From NCBI GenBank assembly GCA_964599695.1, contig CAZRGP010000002.1:1-64000 (forward strand): 64,000 bases of DNA, read 5' to 3'. The stretch is from RUG11783 sp964599695. Its GTDB lineage: Bacteria > Bacillota > Clostridia > Oscillospirales > Ruminococcaceae. Numbering within the stretch: position 1 is the first letter of the stretch; every line of letters begins with the position of its first letter. Positions 34,923 to 43,473 of this stretch are shown here, in pieces. Below the pieces are notes generated by a model that was given only the letters and a program-made list of their open reading frames with translations, was not told the origin of the DNA and ran no database searches. Made by a program: the position numbers and the translations under genes.

Positions 34923-36908
34923 ATGGGAACCCAAAAAGAATATACAAATGAAAGTATAAAAGCATTGAAAGGCGCTGACAGAGTTCGACTTCGGCCTGCT
35001 GTAATTTTCGGCTCCGATGGACTGGAAGGCTGTCAGCAAGCTGTTTTTGAGATTATATCTAACTCAATAGATGAGGCTAGAGAAGGTCATGGTGATAAAA
35101 TCATCGTAACTCACTATCTGGATAACTCTGTCGAGGTAGAGGATTACGGTAGAGGCGTTCCGGTAGATTATAACGAGAGAGAAAAAGAGTACAACTGGAA
35201 ATTGTTGTTCTGTGAGCTGTATGCCGGAGGTAAATATGATAATCAGGCGAATGCAAATTACGAATACTCTCTTGGGTTAAATGGTCTAGGTTTGTGTGCG
35301 ACTCAGTATTCTTCTGAATACATGGATGTTGAGATATTTCGTGATGGCTTCCGTTATGAACTTCATTTTAAAACGGGACAACCTAAAGGAAAAATGATCA
35401 AAGAGGAGTCCGCGAAAAAGACTCGTCATGGTACTAGGATTAAGTGGAGGCCTGATTTAAAGGTTTTTACTGACATTTCTATTTCCAACAGTTATTTTGA
35501 GGATCTACTTAAGAAACAGGCCGTTGTTAATGCGGGAATAACTTTTATACTACGTACGCAGAACGAGAACGGCTCGTTCAATGAAACTAAGTATTTATAT
35601 GAAAACGGAATCAAAGACTACATTAATGAAATTGCAGGAGAAGGTGCATTAACACCAACGCAATTGTTTGAAGGAATCGATCGAGGAAGAGATCGTGATG
35701 ATTTGCCTGATTATAATGTAAAAATGTCTTGTGCATTTGCGTTTTCCAATAAAGTTCAATTGCTTGAATACTACCATAACTCAAGCTATTTGGAGCACGG
35801 AGGTTCACCCGAAAGAGCTGTAAAAGTAGCTTTTGTTAATCAGATTGATGCACTAATTCGTGACAGGAAACTATACAAAAAAGATGAATCTAAAATTACT
35901 TTCCAAGACGTACAGGACTGTCTTGTTCTTGTAACAAATAGTTTCTCCAATGTTACGAGTTATGAAAACCAGACTAAAAAGGCTATTACTAACAAATTTG
36001 TTGCGTCGGCAATGACCGACTTCCTTAAAAAGAATTTGGAAGTATATTTTATTGAGAATCGCTATGATGCTGATGCAATAGCAAATCAAGTTCTTATCAA
36101 TAAAAGAAGCCGTGAGAATGCTGAAAAAACTCGTCTTAACATTAAAAACACACTACAAACAAAAACTGATTTTACCAATCGAATCGCTAAATTTGTTGAT
36201 TGTAGAAGTAAGGATGTCAGTGAAAGAGAGATTTATATTGTCGAGGGGGATTCGGCTTTAGGAGCATGTAAACAGGGAAGAGATGCCCAATTTCAGGCGA
36301 TTATCCCTGTTCGAGGAAAGATTTTAAACTGCTTAAAAGCAGGCTATGACAAGATTTTTAAAAGCGAGATAATAACCGACTTAATTAAAGTTTTGGGATG
36401 CGGAGTCGAAGTACAAACTAAATCTAATAAAGATTTTTCTACCTTTTCATTGGACAATCTTAGGTGGAGCAAAGTCATTATTTGCACAGATGCCGATGTT
36501 GATGGATTCCAGATTAGGACCCTTATTCTTACTATGATATACAGACTCATGCCTACGCTCATAAAGGAAGGGTATGTATATATTGCTGAATCCCCGCTAT
36601 ATGAAATCACTACAAAGAGCAAAACATATTTTGCTTATGACGAGAATGAAAAAAATGAGATCTTAAGGGAGATAGGTAAAGAGAAGTACACATTGCAAAG
36701 ATCAAAAGGGCTTGGCGAAAACGAAGCAGACATGATGTGGATGACTACTATGAATCCTGCTACTCGAAGGCTAATTAAAGTGACTCCCTCTGATGCTGCT
36801 GAAACAATCAGAATGTTTGATCTTTTATTAGGTGACGATTTGCAGGGAAGAAAAGATTATATCTCGATGCATGGATCTGAGTATATGGATGAACTTGATG
36901 TGAGTTGA
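34923..36908 (+). CDS. parE: Type II topoisomerase, GyrB/ParE-like ATPase subunit
   Basis: A 661-residue subunit that drives strand passage with ATP. The GHKL ATPase has EIISNSIDEAREG and the lid GLNGLGLCATQYSSEYM, where standard gyrase has GLHGVG followed by a different sequence. The TOPRIM domain has IVEGDSALGACKQG and TDADVDGFQIRTL. With parC it forms a topoisomerase IV-like pair that diverges from classical gyrB; the main gyrase genes are not in the window. The stop overlaps the parC reading frame but not its proposed start. Confidence 0.9.
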   Translation: MGTQKEYTNESIKALKGADRVRLRPAVIFGSDGLEGCQQAVFEIISNSIDEAREGHGDKIIVTHYLDNSVEVEDYGRGVPVDYNEREKEYNWKLLFCELYAGGKYDNQANANYEYSLGLNGLGLCATQYSSEYMDVEIFRDGFRYELHFKTGQPKGKMIKEESAKKTRHGTRIKWRPDLKVFTDISISNSYFEDLLKKQAVVNAGITFILRTQNENGSFNETKYLYENGIKDYINEIAGEGALTPTQLFEGIDRGRDRDDLPDYNVKMSCAFAFSNKVQLLEYYHNSSYLEHGGSPERAVKVAFVNQIDALIRDRKLYKKDESKITFQDVQDCLVLVTNSFSNVTSYENQTKKAITNKFVASAMTDFLKKNLEVYFIENRYDADAIANQVLINKRSRENAEKTRLNIKNTLQTKTDFTNRIAKFVDCRSKDVSEREIYIVEGDSALGACKQGRDAQFQAIIPVRGKILNCLKAGYDKIFKSEIITDLIKVLGCGVEVQTKSNKDFSTFSLDNLRWSKVIICTDADVDGFQIRTLILTMIYRLMPTLIKEGYVYIAESPLYEITTKSKTYFAYDENEKNEILREIGKEKYTLQRSKGLGENEADMMWMTTMNPATRRLIKVTPSDAAETIRMFDLLLGDDLQGRKDYISMHGSEYMDELDVS

Positions 36909-36919
36909 GAGGATTATTA

Positions 36920-39166
36920 ATGCCCAAAAAGAAAAATGAGATCGTTCAACACGATGAATCACTTTCTGAAAACGTTTATATTTCCGGAGCCGGTTTAACT
37001 CGCGAAGATCAAATTACTGATACGCTGCGCACTAATTTTATGCCTTATGCGATGAGTGTAATCGTATCCAGGGCAATTCCGGAAATTGATGGTTTCAAAC
37101 CTTCCCACAGAAAACTTTTGTACACGATGTTTCAGATGGGGCTTCTTAATGGTGCACGTACCAAATCTGCTAATGTAGTTGGACAGACCATGAAGTTAAA
37201 TCCTCATGGGGACGCTTCTATTTATGAAACAATGGTACGTCTGTCGAAAGGAAATGAAACTTTATTACACCCATTTGTCGATAGTAAGGGAAACTTTGGT
37301 AAAGCATATAGCCGCGATATGGCCTATGCTGCTTCGAGATATACTGAAGTTAAGCTCGCTCGAATTTCTGAAGAACTATTTAAAGATATTAATAAGAACA
37401 CTGTCGATTTTGTACCAAACTATGATAATACAATGATGGAGCCTGCATTGCTTCCATCTACATTTCCAAACATTTTAGTCAATCCTAATTTAGGCATTGC
37501 TGTTGGAATGGCAAGTCAGATTTGCTCCTTTAATCTCGCAGAAGTATGTGAGACGGTTGTTGCTTTGCTTAAAGATCCTGATCATGATATATCCTCAACC
37601 CTGAAAGGACCTGATTTTTCTGGTGGCGGAATTCTTTTAAGGGAATCAGATGTAATCAATGATATATATAATACTGGTCGCGGTAGTCTTCGTATAAGAT
37701 CGAAATACACATATTACAAACAAGGAAATAGGATCGAAGTAACAGAGATACCGCCTTCAACTTCTGTTGAAGCAATTCAAGAAAAGATTATAGATCTGAT
37801 TAAGGCTGGAAAGATAAAAGAGATCGCAGATCTTCGTGATGAAACTGACAAAAATGGATTGCGCCTTGCTATTGATTTGAAGCGTGGTGTTGATCCAGAT
37901 AACTTTATGAAAAAGCTCTTTAAGATCACACCTCTTGAGGATACTTTTTCGTGCAATTTTACTGTCCTTATTAATGGAACTCCTATGCTTCTGGGAGCTA
38001 AGGCAATTCTTCTTGAATGGATTGATTTCAGAAGAAAATGTGTTGCCAAGCGCACTCAATTTGAACTAGATGGCAAAAACAACCGGCTTCATCTTCTTGA
38101 GGGACTCGAAAAAATCCTGCTTGATATTGATAAGGCAATACGTATCATACGCGAAACTGAAGAAGAAAAAGAAGTTGTTCCTAATCTTATGATAGGATTC
38201 GGAATAGATGAGATTCAGGCGAATTATATTGCTGAAATTCGTCTAAGACACTTAAATAGGGAGTATATTTTATCTAGAACTGCTGAAACAGAACAGTTGA
38301 GAAAAGAAATTGCCGAATTAAAGGAGATTCTTTCAAATAGTCGTTTAATAGATAGAATCATTATGAAAGAGCAGGCTGAAGTAGCTCAAAAATATGCACA
38401 GCCTAGAAAGACTAAACTTGTTTCTTTCTTTGATGAGTCATACGTTGCCGAGGAAAATGCTAAAGCATCCAACATTCAATATACAGTTTTTTATACTAAA
38501 GAAGGATACTTTAAAAAGATATCTGCTCAATCCCTTAGAATGAGCGGCGCTCATAAATTGAAAGAAGGGGATATAATCACAGATACTATCGAGTGTACCA
38601 ATGATACCAACCTTCTTTTCTTTACTAACTTTCGCAATTGTTATAAGAGTAAAGTAAAGGATTTTAAAGAGACTAAAGCTAGTGTAATGGGAGATTACAT
38701 ACCTTCAATGCTAGGATTCGAGGATGGTGAACTGTGTGTCGGAATGATAGCAACTGCTGAATATTCTGGTTGGGGCCTGTTTTTCTATGACAATGGAAAA
38801 TGCTCCAAAGTACCACTGAGCACATATCAGACGCTTTCTAATAGAAAAAGGTTAACGAATAGTTGTTCACCTAAAGGCGAATTAGTTTGGACAGTGGGGA
38901 TAACTGAGGACAGGGAAGTTTCTCTATTCTCTACAAACGGAAGGATGCTGATAATAAACAGCAACCTTATTCCTGAAAAAACTACAAAGTCAACTCAAGG
39001 TGTCAATGTGATGACCCTAAGAAAAGGTCAAACCCTCAAGGAAGTAAGATTTGCTGATGAAGTTGTATCTAAAGAATCTAAATATCGATATCGTTCCAGA
39101 AAGATTCCTGCAGCTGGAGCTATATTCAAGGATTCTGATGCTCTAGATGGCCTGATTAGAGAATGA
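36920..39166 (+). CDS. parC: Type II topoisomerase, GyrA/ParC-like cleavage subunit
   Basis: About 748 residues. The breakage-reunion domain has the catalytic Tyr in AASRYTE and the quinolone region NPHGDASIYETMVRL, in which the positions usually Ser83 and Asp87 (E. coli GyrA numbering) are Ala and Glu. The C-terminal part has only some of the GyrA beta-pinwheel blades, as in ParC. The ATG at 36920 follows GAGAGGA; a TTG 15 bases earlier is less likely. Coupled to parE 12 bases upstream. The assignment as ParC rather than a second GyrA is an inference. Confidence 0.9.
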   Translation: MPKKKNEIVQHDESLSENVYISGAGLTREDQITDTLRTNFMPYAMSVIVSRAIPEIDGFKPSHRKLLYTMFQMGLLNGARTKSANVVGQTMKLNPHGDASIYETMVRLSKGNETLLHPFVDSKGNFGKAYSRDMAYAASRYTEVKLARISEELFKDINKNTVDFVPNYDNTMMEPALLPSTFPNILVNPNLGIAVGMASQICSFNLAEVCETVVALLKDPDHDISSTLKGPDFSGGGILLRESDVINDIYNTGRGSLRIRSKYTYYKQGNRIEVTEIPPSTSVEAIQEKIIDLIKAGKIKEIADLRDETDKNGLRLAIDLKRGVDPDNFMKKLFKITPLEDTFSCNFTVLINGTPMLLGAKAILLEWIDFRRKCVAKRTQFELDGKNNRLHLLEGLEKILLDIDKAIRIIRETEEEKEVVPNLMIGFGIDEIQANYIAEIRLRHLNREYILSRTAETEQLRKEIAELKEILSNSRLIDRIIMKEQAEVAQKYAQPRKTKLVSFFDESYVAEENAKASNIQYTVFYTKEGYFKKISAQSLRMSGAHKLKEGDIITDTIECTNDTNLLFFTNFRNCYKSKVKDFKETKASVMGDYIPSMLGFEDGELCVGMIATAEYSGWGLFFYDNGKCSKVPLSTYQTLSNRKRLTNSCSPKGELVWTVGITEDREVSLFSTNGRMLIINSNLIPEKTTKSTQGVNVMTLRKGQTLKEVRFADEVVSKESKYRYRSRKIPAAGAIFKDSDALDGLIRE

Positions 39167-39167
39167 T

Positions 39168-39196
39168 TTGCTTTTTTTATGAACGTATGATAATAT
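39168..39196 (+). promoter_or_regulatory. Candidate promoter of secG
   Basis: TTGCTT (39168-39173) and TAATAT (39191-39196) with a 17-base spacer, starting two bases after the parC stop. Confidence 0.5.
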
Positions 39197-39225
39197 TCTA
39201 ATGTTTCATTTCGGAGGATTTAATA

Positions 39226-39474
39226 ATGTCTGTGTTGGAAATAATTGGCGGTATCGCTTTAATTGCTAGTGGATTAGCAATCATCTTCTTTGTGAGCATT
39301 CAGACCGAGAAGTCGGATGGTCTTGCAGGAGTGATTATGGGCAACGATAATACAGTATTCAAAGGTAAAGCCAGAACGAATGAAGAAAAGCTTGCTAATG
39401 TTACGAAGTATTGTGCAATTGCCTTCTTTATTTTGGGGCTTCTGTTGAATATCTTTGTACTGATTGCTAAATAA
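39226..39474 (+). CDS. secG: Protein translocase subunit SecG
   Basis: An 82-residue two-segment membrane protein: first helix at about 5-24, a loop with SDGLAGVIMGNDNTVFKGKA, and second helix at about 60-80. The Gly-rich loop containing an N-T-x-F-x-G pattern between two helices is the SecG signature. It aids SecYEG protein export. GGAGG precedes the ATG and a bidirectional terminator follows. Confidence 0.85.
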   Translation: MSVLEIIGGIALIASGLAIIFFVSIQTEKSDGLAGVIMGNDNTVFKGKARTNEEKLANVTKYCAIAFFILGLLLNIFVLIAK

Positions 39475-39488
39475 CAGGCGATATGAAA

Positions 39489-39518
39489 AAAACGGAAGTG
39501 ATTTATCACTTCCGTTTT
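39489..39518. terminator. Bidirectional terminator of secG and rnpB
   Basis: A 14-bp perfect stem AAAACGGAAGTGAT/ATCACTTCCGTTTT with a 2-base loop. It serves secG on the plus strand and the RNase P RNA on the minus strand. Confidence 0.85.
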
Positions 39519-39520
39519 CT

Positions 39521-39848
39521 CGTGACTAGGTTTATAAGCCGAGTTCTGTAATTGATGGTAATCTATCTCGACCAAATGTCGCCACTTGGCTCAAGCCAAT
39601 CCTTAGAGCGAGTCGGGCAAACTCATTGCTCAGATCGTTGTTGCTCCGGATAGGGTTTACATGGCCAACATGTTTCCATGATGCCGGTGAGCTCTTACCT
39701 CGCCTTTCCACCCTTACCTGTTAGACAGGCGGTATATCTCTGTTGCACTTTCCCTGAAGTCGCCTTCGGCTGCCGTTAGCAGTTATCCTGCCCTGTGGAG
39801 CTCGGACTTTCCTCACAGCATAGCTGCGCTACCATCCAACCTACTCAC
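39521..39848 (-). ncRNA. rnpB: RNase P RNA
   Basis: On the minus strand this reads as the catalytic RNA of RNase P, which trims the 5' ends of pre-tRNAs. The universally conserved segments are all present in order: GAGGAAAGTCCGAGCTCC near the 5' end, CAGGGCAGGATAACTGC, GGAAAGTGCAACAGAGA, ATACCGCC, GGTAAGGGTGGAAAGGCG, GTAAGAGCTCACC, and ACAGAACTCGGCTTAT at the 3' end. The overall form fits the bacterial type A plan (about 328 bases). Ends are estimated from the promoter and the shared terminator. Confidence 0.95.
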
Positions 39849-39854
39849 CGAAGA

Positions 39855-39882
39855 AGTATACCACAATTCATTTTATGTGCAA
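39855..39882 (-). promoter_or_regulatory. Promoter of rnpB
   Basis: Minus-strand TTGCAC (39877-39882) and TATACT (39855-39860) with a 16-base spacer; the -10 is seven bases from the predicted 5' end. Confidence 0.7.
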
Positions 39883-39911
39883 ACTATTTCATTTATAAGA
39901 GGGGACATTCG

Positions 39912-41756
39912 ATGAACCTAGAGCTATTTGAAAGAATTCTCAATAATGTTCAGAAACCTGCAAGATATGTTGGAGGGGAAATCGGTTCTATATATAAAGA
40001 TAAAGAGAGTATAAAACTTCGTTTTGCATTTTGTTTTCCTGATTCTTATGAAGTAGGGATGTCATGTCAGGCTATACAGATTCTTTATCATTCATTGAAT
40101 TCATCTGAAGAAATATGGTGTGAACGAGCCTTTATGCCATGGTTTGATATGTATGAACAGATGAAAAAGAACGGATTACAATTATATGGATTGGAAAGTA
40201 AAGATCCATTGAATACGTTTGACGTTTTAGGATTCACGCTCCAATATGAATTGTCCTATACCAATGTCTTAGCCATGCTTGACCTGGCTGGTATACCATT
40301 ACATTCGTCTGAAAGACGAGAAAAAGATCCTATTATTGCCGCAGGGGGACCATGTTGTTGCAATCCGGAACCAATGGCGGAATTTATAGATGTTTTTCTG
40401 CTGGGCGACGGAGAAAAACTAGATAATGACCTATGTGATACAATTATCAAGTGTAAAGACAAAGGACTTAACAGGGAAGAAACATTATTTGAATGCTCGA
40501 AAATTGATGGAGTATATGTTCCAGCCTTTTATAGTGTGAATTACAATTCGGATGGAACAGTAAAAGAATATAAGTCAAATCGTGGTGTTCCTGCGTCCGT
40601 AAAAAAAAGAGTTGAATTAGATGTGGATAGTTTACCTTATCCACTCCATCCGATCGTTCCATCTATGCAAGTCATACATGATCGACCCAGTGTTGAGGTA
40701 TTGAGAGGATGTATCAGAGGGTGTCGTTTCTGTCAGGCTGGATTTATCTACCGCCCATTTCGTTGGAAGCACGCTGAGACATTATGTAATCAGGCGAGGG
40801 AGTTGATTCATAATACGGGTTATGATGAGATATCTCTGCTTTCATTATCTACGAGTGATCATCCAGAATTAGAAAAACTTATCGATGGTCTTCTTTCGTG
40901 GACTGTAAAGGAAAATGTAAACCTATCGCTTCCTTCCATGCGAGTTGATGCTTTTAGCCCTGAACTTGCGGAAAAAATAAGAAAGGTACGTGAAAGCGGT
41001 CTAACTTTCGCTGCCGAGGCTGGAACCCAGCGCTTGAGAGATGTTATCAATAAAAATATAACCGAAGAGAATATCTTGCGAGGATGCAAAGAAGCCTTCG
41101 AATCCGGTTATACATCTGTAAAGCTATACTTTATGATGGGATTGCCTACAGAAACAGATGAAGATGTTATCGCGATCGGTGATCTCTGTCAGAAAGTTGT
41201 GGATCTATTCTACGCTTTACCCAACAGACCTAAAGGAAGATCGGTCAATGTAAGTGCAAGTGTAGCTTGTTTCATTCCAAAACCGAAAACGCCCTTCGAA
41301 ATCTGTGGCTATAACGGCGTTGATGAGTTAAAAAGAAAACAACGTCTTCTTCGTGAGCATGTCAAATCGAAAAAGATTTCTTTAAGTTGGCATGATGCTG
41401 AAATTGGTCTTATTGAGGCTTTACTAGCAAAAGGTGATCGTAAGGTGGGGAAAGCCATTGAGACTGCGTACAGCAATGGTGCTATCTTTGATTCATGGGG
41501 AGAAGGATTTTCTTTCGAAAGATGGATACAGGCAGTCGATTGTTCTGGACTCGATATGGATTTCTATACTACCAGAGATCGTTGTTTCGAAGAAAAAGAG
41601 CCTTGGGATGTAGTTGATTACGGAATATCTAAGTCTTTTCTTAAACGTGAATATGATAAAGCAATGATGGCTATAACAACAGAAAACTGCAAAGACAAAT
41701 GTAATGGATGCGGGATAAATAAGTTTTGCGGGAGGGAATGCTTTGGAAACAATTAG
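39912..41756 (+). CDS. Radical SAM protein, TIGR03960-type
   Basis: About 614 residues. An N-terminal B12-binding-like region (FCFPDSYEVGMSCQAIQILYH) precedes the radical SAM domain with the cluster motif CIRGCRFCQAGF. Family knowledge: this protein nearly always sits beside a DUF2344 protein, as here, and is thought to act in RNA or ribosome modification, though its reaction is not established. A Cys-rich tail (KDKCNGCGINKFCGREC) could bind a further cluster. I use the ATG at 39912 with AGAGGGG upstream; a frame reading from 39795 lies inside the rnpB gene and is not real. Confidence 0.88.
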   Translation: MNLELFERILNNVQKPARYVGGEIGSIYKDKESIKLRFAFCFPDSYEVGMSCQAIQILYHSLNSSEEIWCERAFMPWFDMYEQMKKNGLQLYGLESKDPLNTFDVLGFTLQYELSYTNVLAMLDLAGIPLHSSERREKDPIIAAGGPCCCNPEPMAEFIDVFLLGDGEKLDNDLCDTIIKCKDKGLNREETLFECSKIDGVYVPAFYSVNYNSDGTVKEYKSNRGVPASVKKRVELDVDSLPYPLHPIVPSMQVIHDRPSVEVLRGCIRGCRFCQAGFIYRPFRWKHAETLCNQARELIHNTGYDEISLLSLSTSDHPELEKLIDGLLSWTVKENVNLSLPSMRVDAFSPELAEKIRKVRESGLTFAAEAGTQRLRDVINKNITEENILRGCKEAFESGYTSVKLYFMMGLPTETDEDVIAIGDLCQKVVDLFYALPNRPKGRSVNVSASVACFIPKPKTPFEICGYNGVDELKRKQRLLREHVKSKKISLSWHDAEIGLIEALLAKGDRKVGKAIETAYSNGAIFDSWGEGFSFERWIQAVDCSGLDMDFYTTRDRCFEEKEPWDVVDYGISKSFLKREYDKAMMAITTENCKDKCNGCGINKFCGRECFGNN

Positions 41757-42402
41757 GCTTTTTTTTGAAAAAAAGGGAATTGCAAAGTATCTTTCTCACT
41801 TGGATACAATGAGATGCTTTACACGCGCTGTTAAAATAACTGGATATAAAGCTTGGTATACTGAAGGATTTAACCCTCATCTTTATCTAATGTTCGCATC
41901 TCCACTTTCTCTAGGTTTTGAGAGCAACTATGAAGTGGTTGACCTTAGGCTAGATGAGTCAAGTGATTTGAATGATTTCGTATCACGGATGAACATGGCA
42001 TTGCCGGATGGAATACATGTGAATAGTGCCTCTAAAGCAGTAATGAGTTATAAAGATGTCGGATATTCTTCATGGCGAATATTATTAAATGTGGATGATG
42101 CCGTAACAGTTAAAAAAACAATATTAGAATATGTTGATCAAAAAGAGATACTAATATCAAGATCTTCAAAAAGAGGGGTAGTTCGAACAGAGGATATAAA
42201 ACAATACATACGAAAGATAAGTATAGAATGTATCGACTCGACTGTTATAATCTATGCGGATTTTACTACTAATACTTCCGTTTCACTTAATCCTCAAGTT
42301 TTTATGGAGAATTATTGGGTTTATTCCGAAATGAAGAATATACCTCTTGTTAAAATTACTAGGGACGCCTTGCTAGATAATAAAGGCAACTTATTCAAAT
42401 AA
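41743..42402 (+). CDS. DUF2344 protein, radical SAM partner (TIGR03936-type)
   Basis: A 219-residue protein beginning METIRLFFEKKGIAKYLSHLDTMRCF, the typical start of the DUF2344 family, with PHLYLMFASPLSLGFESN next. It overlaps the radical SAM gene by 14 bases and starts at TTG, with GGGAGG upstream. In many Clostridia this pair precedes ribosomal genes (L21/L27); here the next gene is L19. The role is unknown, but coupling to the radical SAM protein suggests a shared substrate. Confidence 0.9.
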   Translation: METIRLFFEKKGIAKYLSHLDTMRCFTRAVKITGYKAWYTEGFNPHLYLMFASPLSLGFESNYEVVDLRLDESSDLNDFVSRMNMALPDGIHVNSASKAVMSYKDVGYSSWRILLNVDDAVTVKKTILEYVDQKEILISRSSKRGVVRTEDIKQYIRKISIECIDSTVIIYADFTTNTSVSLNPQVFMENYWVYSEMKNIPLVKITRDALLDNKGNLFK

Positions 42403-42407
42403 AAATG

Positions 42408-42551
42408 TTGCAATCGTACTGAAGATATGATAAACTCATCGAGTGTGCACAAGTCTCCGTTACCCAACGGGATTGATGTTACAGAACATTAAGCTGACAG
42501 TCCTCTGTGACCAATTTGGTTGCATGAATGTCTGAATATGGGAGGTTAAGT
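42408..42551 (+). promoter_or_regulatory. rplS promoter element and candidate L19 leader
   Basis: TTGCAA (42408-42413) and TATGAT (42426-42431) stand 12 bases apart. They are followed by a leader of about 115 bases that holds a clear hairpin CCGTT/AACGG (42457-42470) and weaker stems near 42500-42530, then GGGAGG. Firmicute L19 genes are known to have autoregulatory leaders; this may be one, but I could not match it to the family model by eye. Confidence 0.4.
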
Positions 42552-42893
42552 ATGGACGCAATCAAACTTATGACCCAAAGCTCACTTAAGGCTGAGAAGC
42601 CGGTATTCGAGATTGGTGATACCGTCAAGGTACATGTTCGTATCGTTGAAGGATCCAAGAGCAGGGTTCAGATTTTCGAAGGCATCGTTATTGCAATGAA
42701 ACATAGCGGCGTTAATGAGACATTTACAGTTCGTAGAACTTCTTATGGCGTTGGTGTCGAAAGAGTGTTTCCTGTCAATAGCCCTGCTGTTGAGAAAGTC
42801 GAAGTTGTTCGTCATGGTCAAGTTCGTAGAGCAAAGCTCTATTATCTGCGTGATCGTGTCGGTAAAGCAGCTAAGCTTAAAGAAAGAATCTGA
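42552..42893 (+). CDS. rplS: Ribosomal protein L19
   Basis: A 113-residue large-subunit protein at the 30S/50S interface. VFEIGDTVKVHVRIVEGSKSR, QIFEGIVIA, FTVRRTSYGVGVERVFP and VRRAKLYYLRDRVGKAAKLKE are all conserved. Start at ATG 42552, six bases after GGGAGG; a longer frame from 42528 has no site. Own terminator downstream. Confidence 0.97.
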   Translation: MDAIKLMTQSSLKAEKPVFEIGDTVKVHVRIVEGSKSRVQIFEGIVIAMKHSGVNETFTVRRTSYGVGVERVFPVNSPAVEKVEVVRHGQVRRAKLYYLRDRVGKAAKLKERI

Positions 42894-42912
42894 TATCACG
42901 TTGATCTCTAAA

Positions 42913-42939
42913 AAGGAACACTTGCGTGTTCCTTTTTTT
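42913..42939 (+). terminator. Terminator of rplS
   Basis: AAGGAACAC/GTGTTCCTT stem (42913-42921, 42926-42934) with TTGC loop and a T run. Confidence 0.85.
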
Positions 42940-42957
42940 CTTCATAAAATAATCTAT

Positions 42958-43473
42958 ATGGTGTTTTTTTCAAAAAAAGAAAAAAATGACGCGACAGCAC
43001 ATTCTTTGTTCGATTGGGTCGATTCATTAGTATGTGCTTCTGTTTTGTGTATACTTTTTTTCACTTTTTCATTTAAAACTATGAGGGTCATTGGTTCTTC
43101 AATGTATCCAACCTATCATGATGGTCAGCGCGTTATTGCTATTACTCCTTTTACCGATTTGCACAGAGGAGACGTCATTATCACGGATGATAACAATGGC
43201 ACAGGCGATCCTTTGATCAAAAGGATTATTGCTTTTGAAAATGAAACGGTTGTTATAGATCCCAGCGGTAAGATTCTTATTGATGGTGAAATCCTTGATG
43301 ATTATGTAGACGCTGGATTATACACAACGTATGGTGATACAGAGTATCCTATTGTAGTTCCTGAAGGTATGGTCTTTTTGATGGGTGATAATAGGGAAGT
43401 GTCGTATGACAGCAGGTACACTGCTGTAGGATGCATTTCGAGCGATTGCATAGTTGGAAAGGTAATTTCTTAA
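42958..43473 (+). CDS. lepB: Signal peptidase I
   Basis: About 171 residues. One membrane anchor at about 23-42 is followed by the S26 domain: VIGSSMYPT with the nucleophile Ser, the general-base Lys in GDPLIKRIIA, and GDNREVSYDSR. It cuts signal peptides from exported preproteins at the membrane. The ATG at 42958 follows the rplS terminator by only 20 bases and lacks a clear ribosome site. The stop overlaps the rbgA start. Confidence 0.9.
   Translation: MVFFSKKEKNDATAHSLFDWVDSLVCASVLCILFFTFSFKTMRVIGSSMYPTYHDGQRVIAITPFTDLHRGDVIITDDNNGTGDPLIKRIIAFENETVVIDPSGKILIDGEILDDYVDAGLYTTYGDTEYPIVVPEGMVFLMGDNREVSYDSRYTAVGCISSDCIVGKVIS

Noticed and set aside
39795..39911. N-terminal extension of the radical SAM protein
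   Set aside because: It lies inside the conserved rnpB gene and the ATG at 39912 has the ribosome site.
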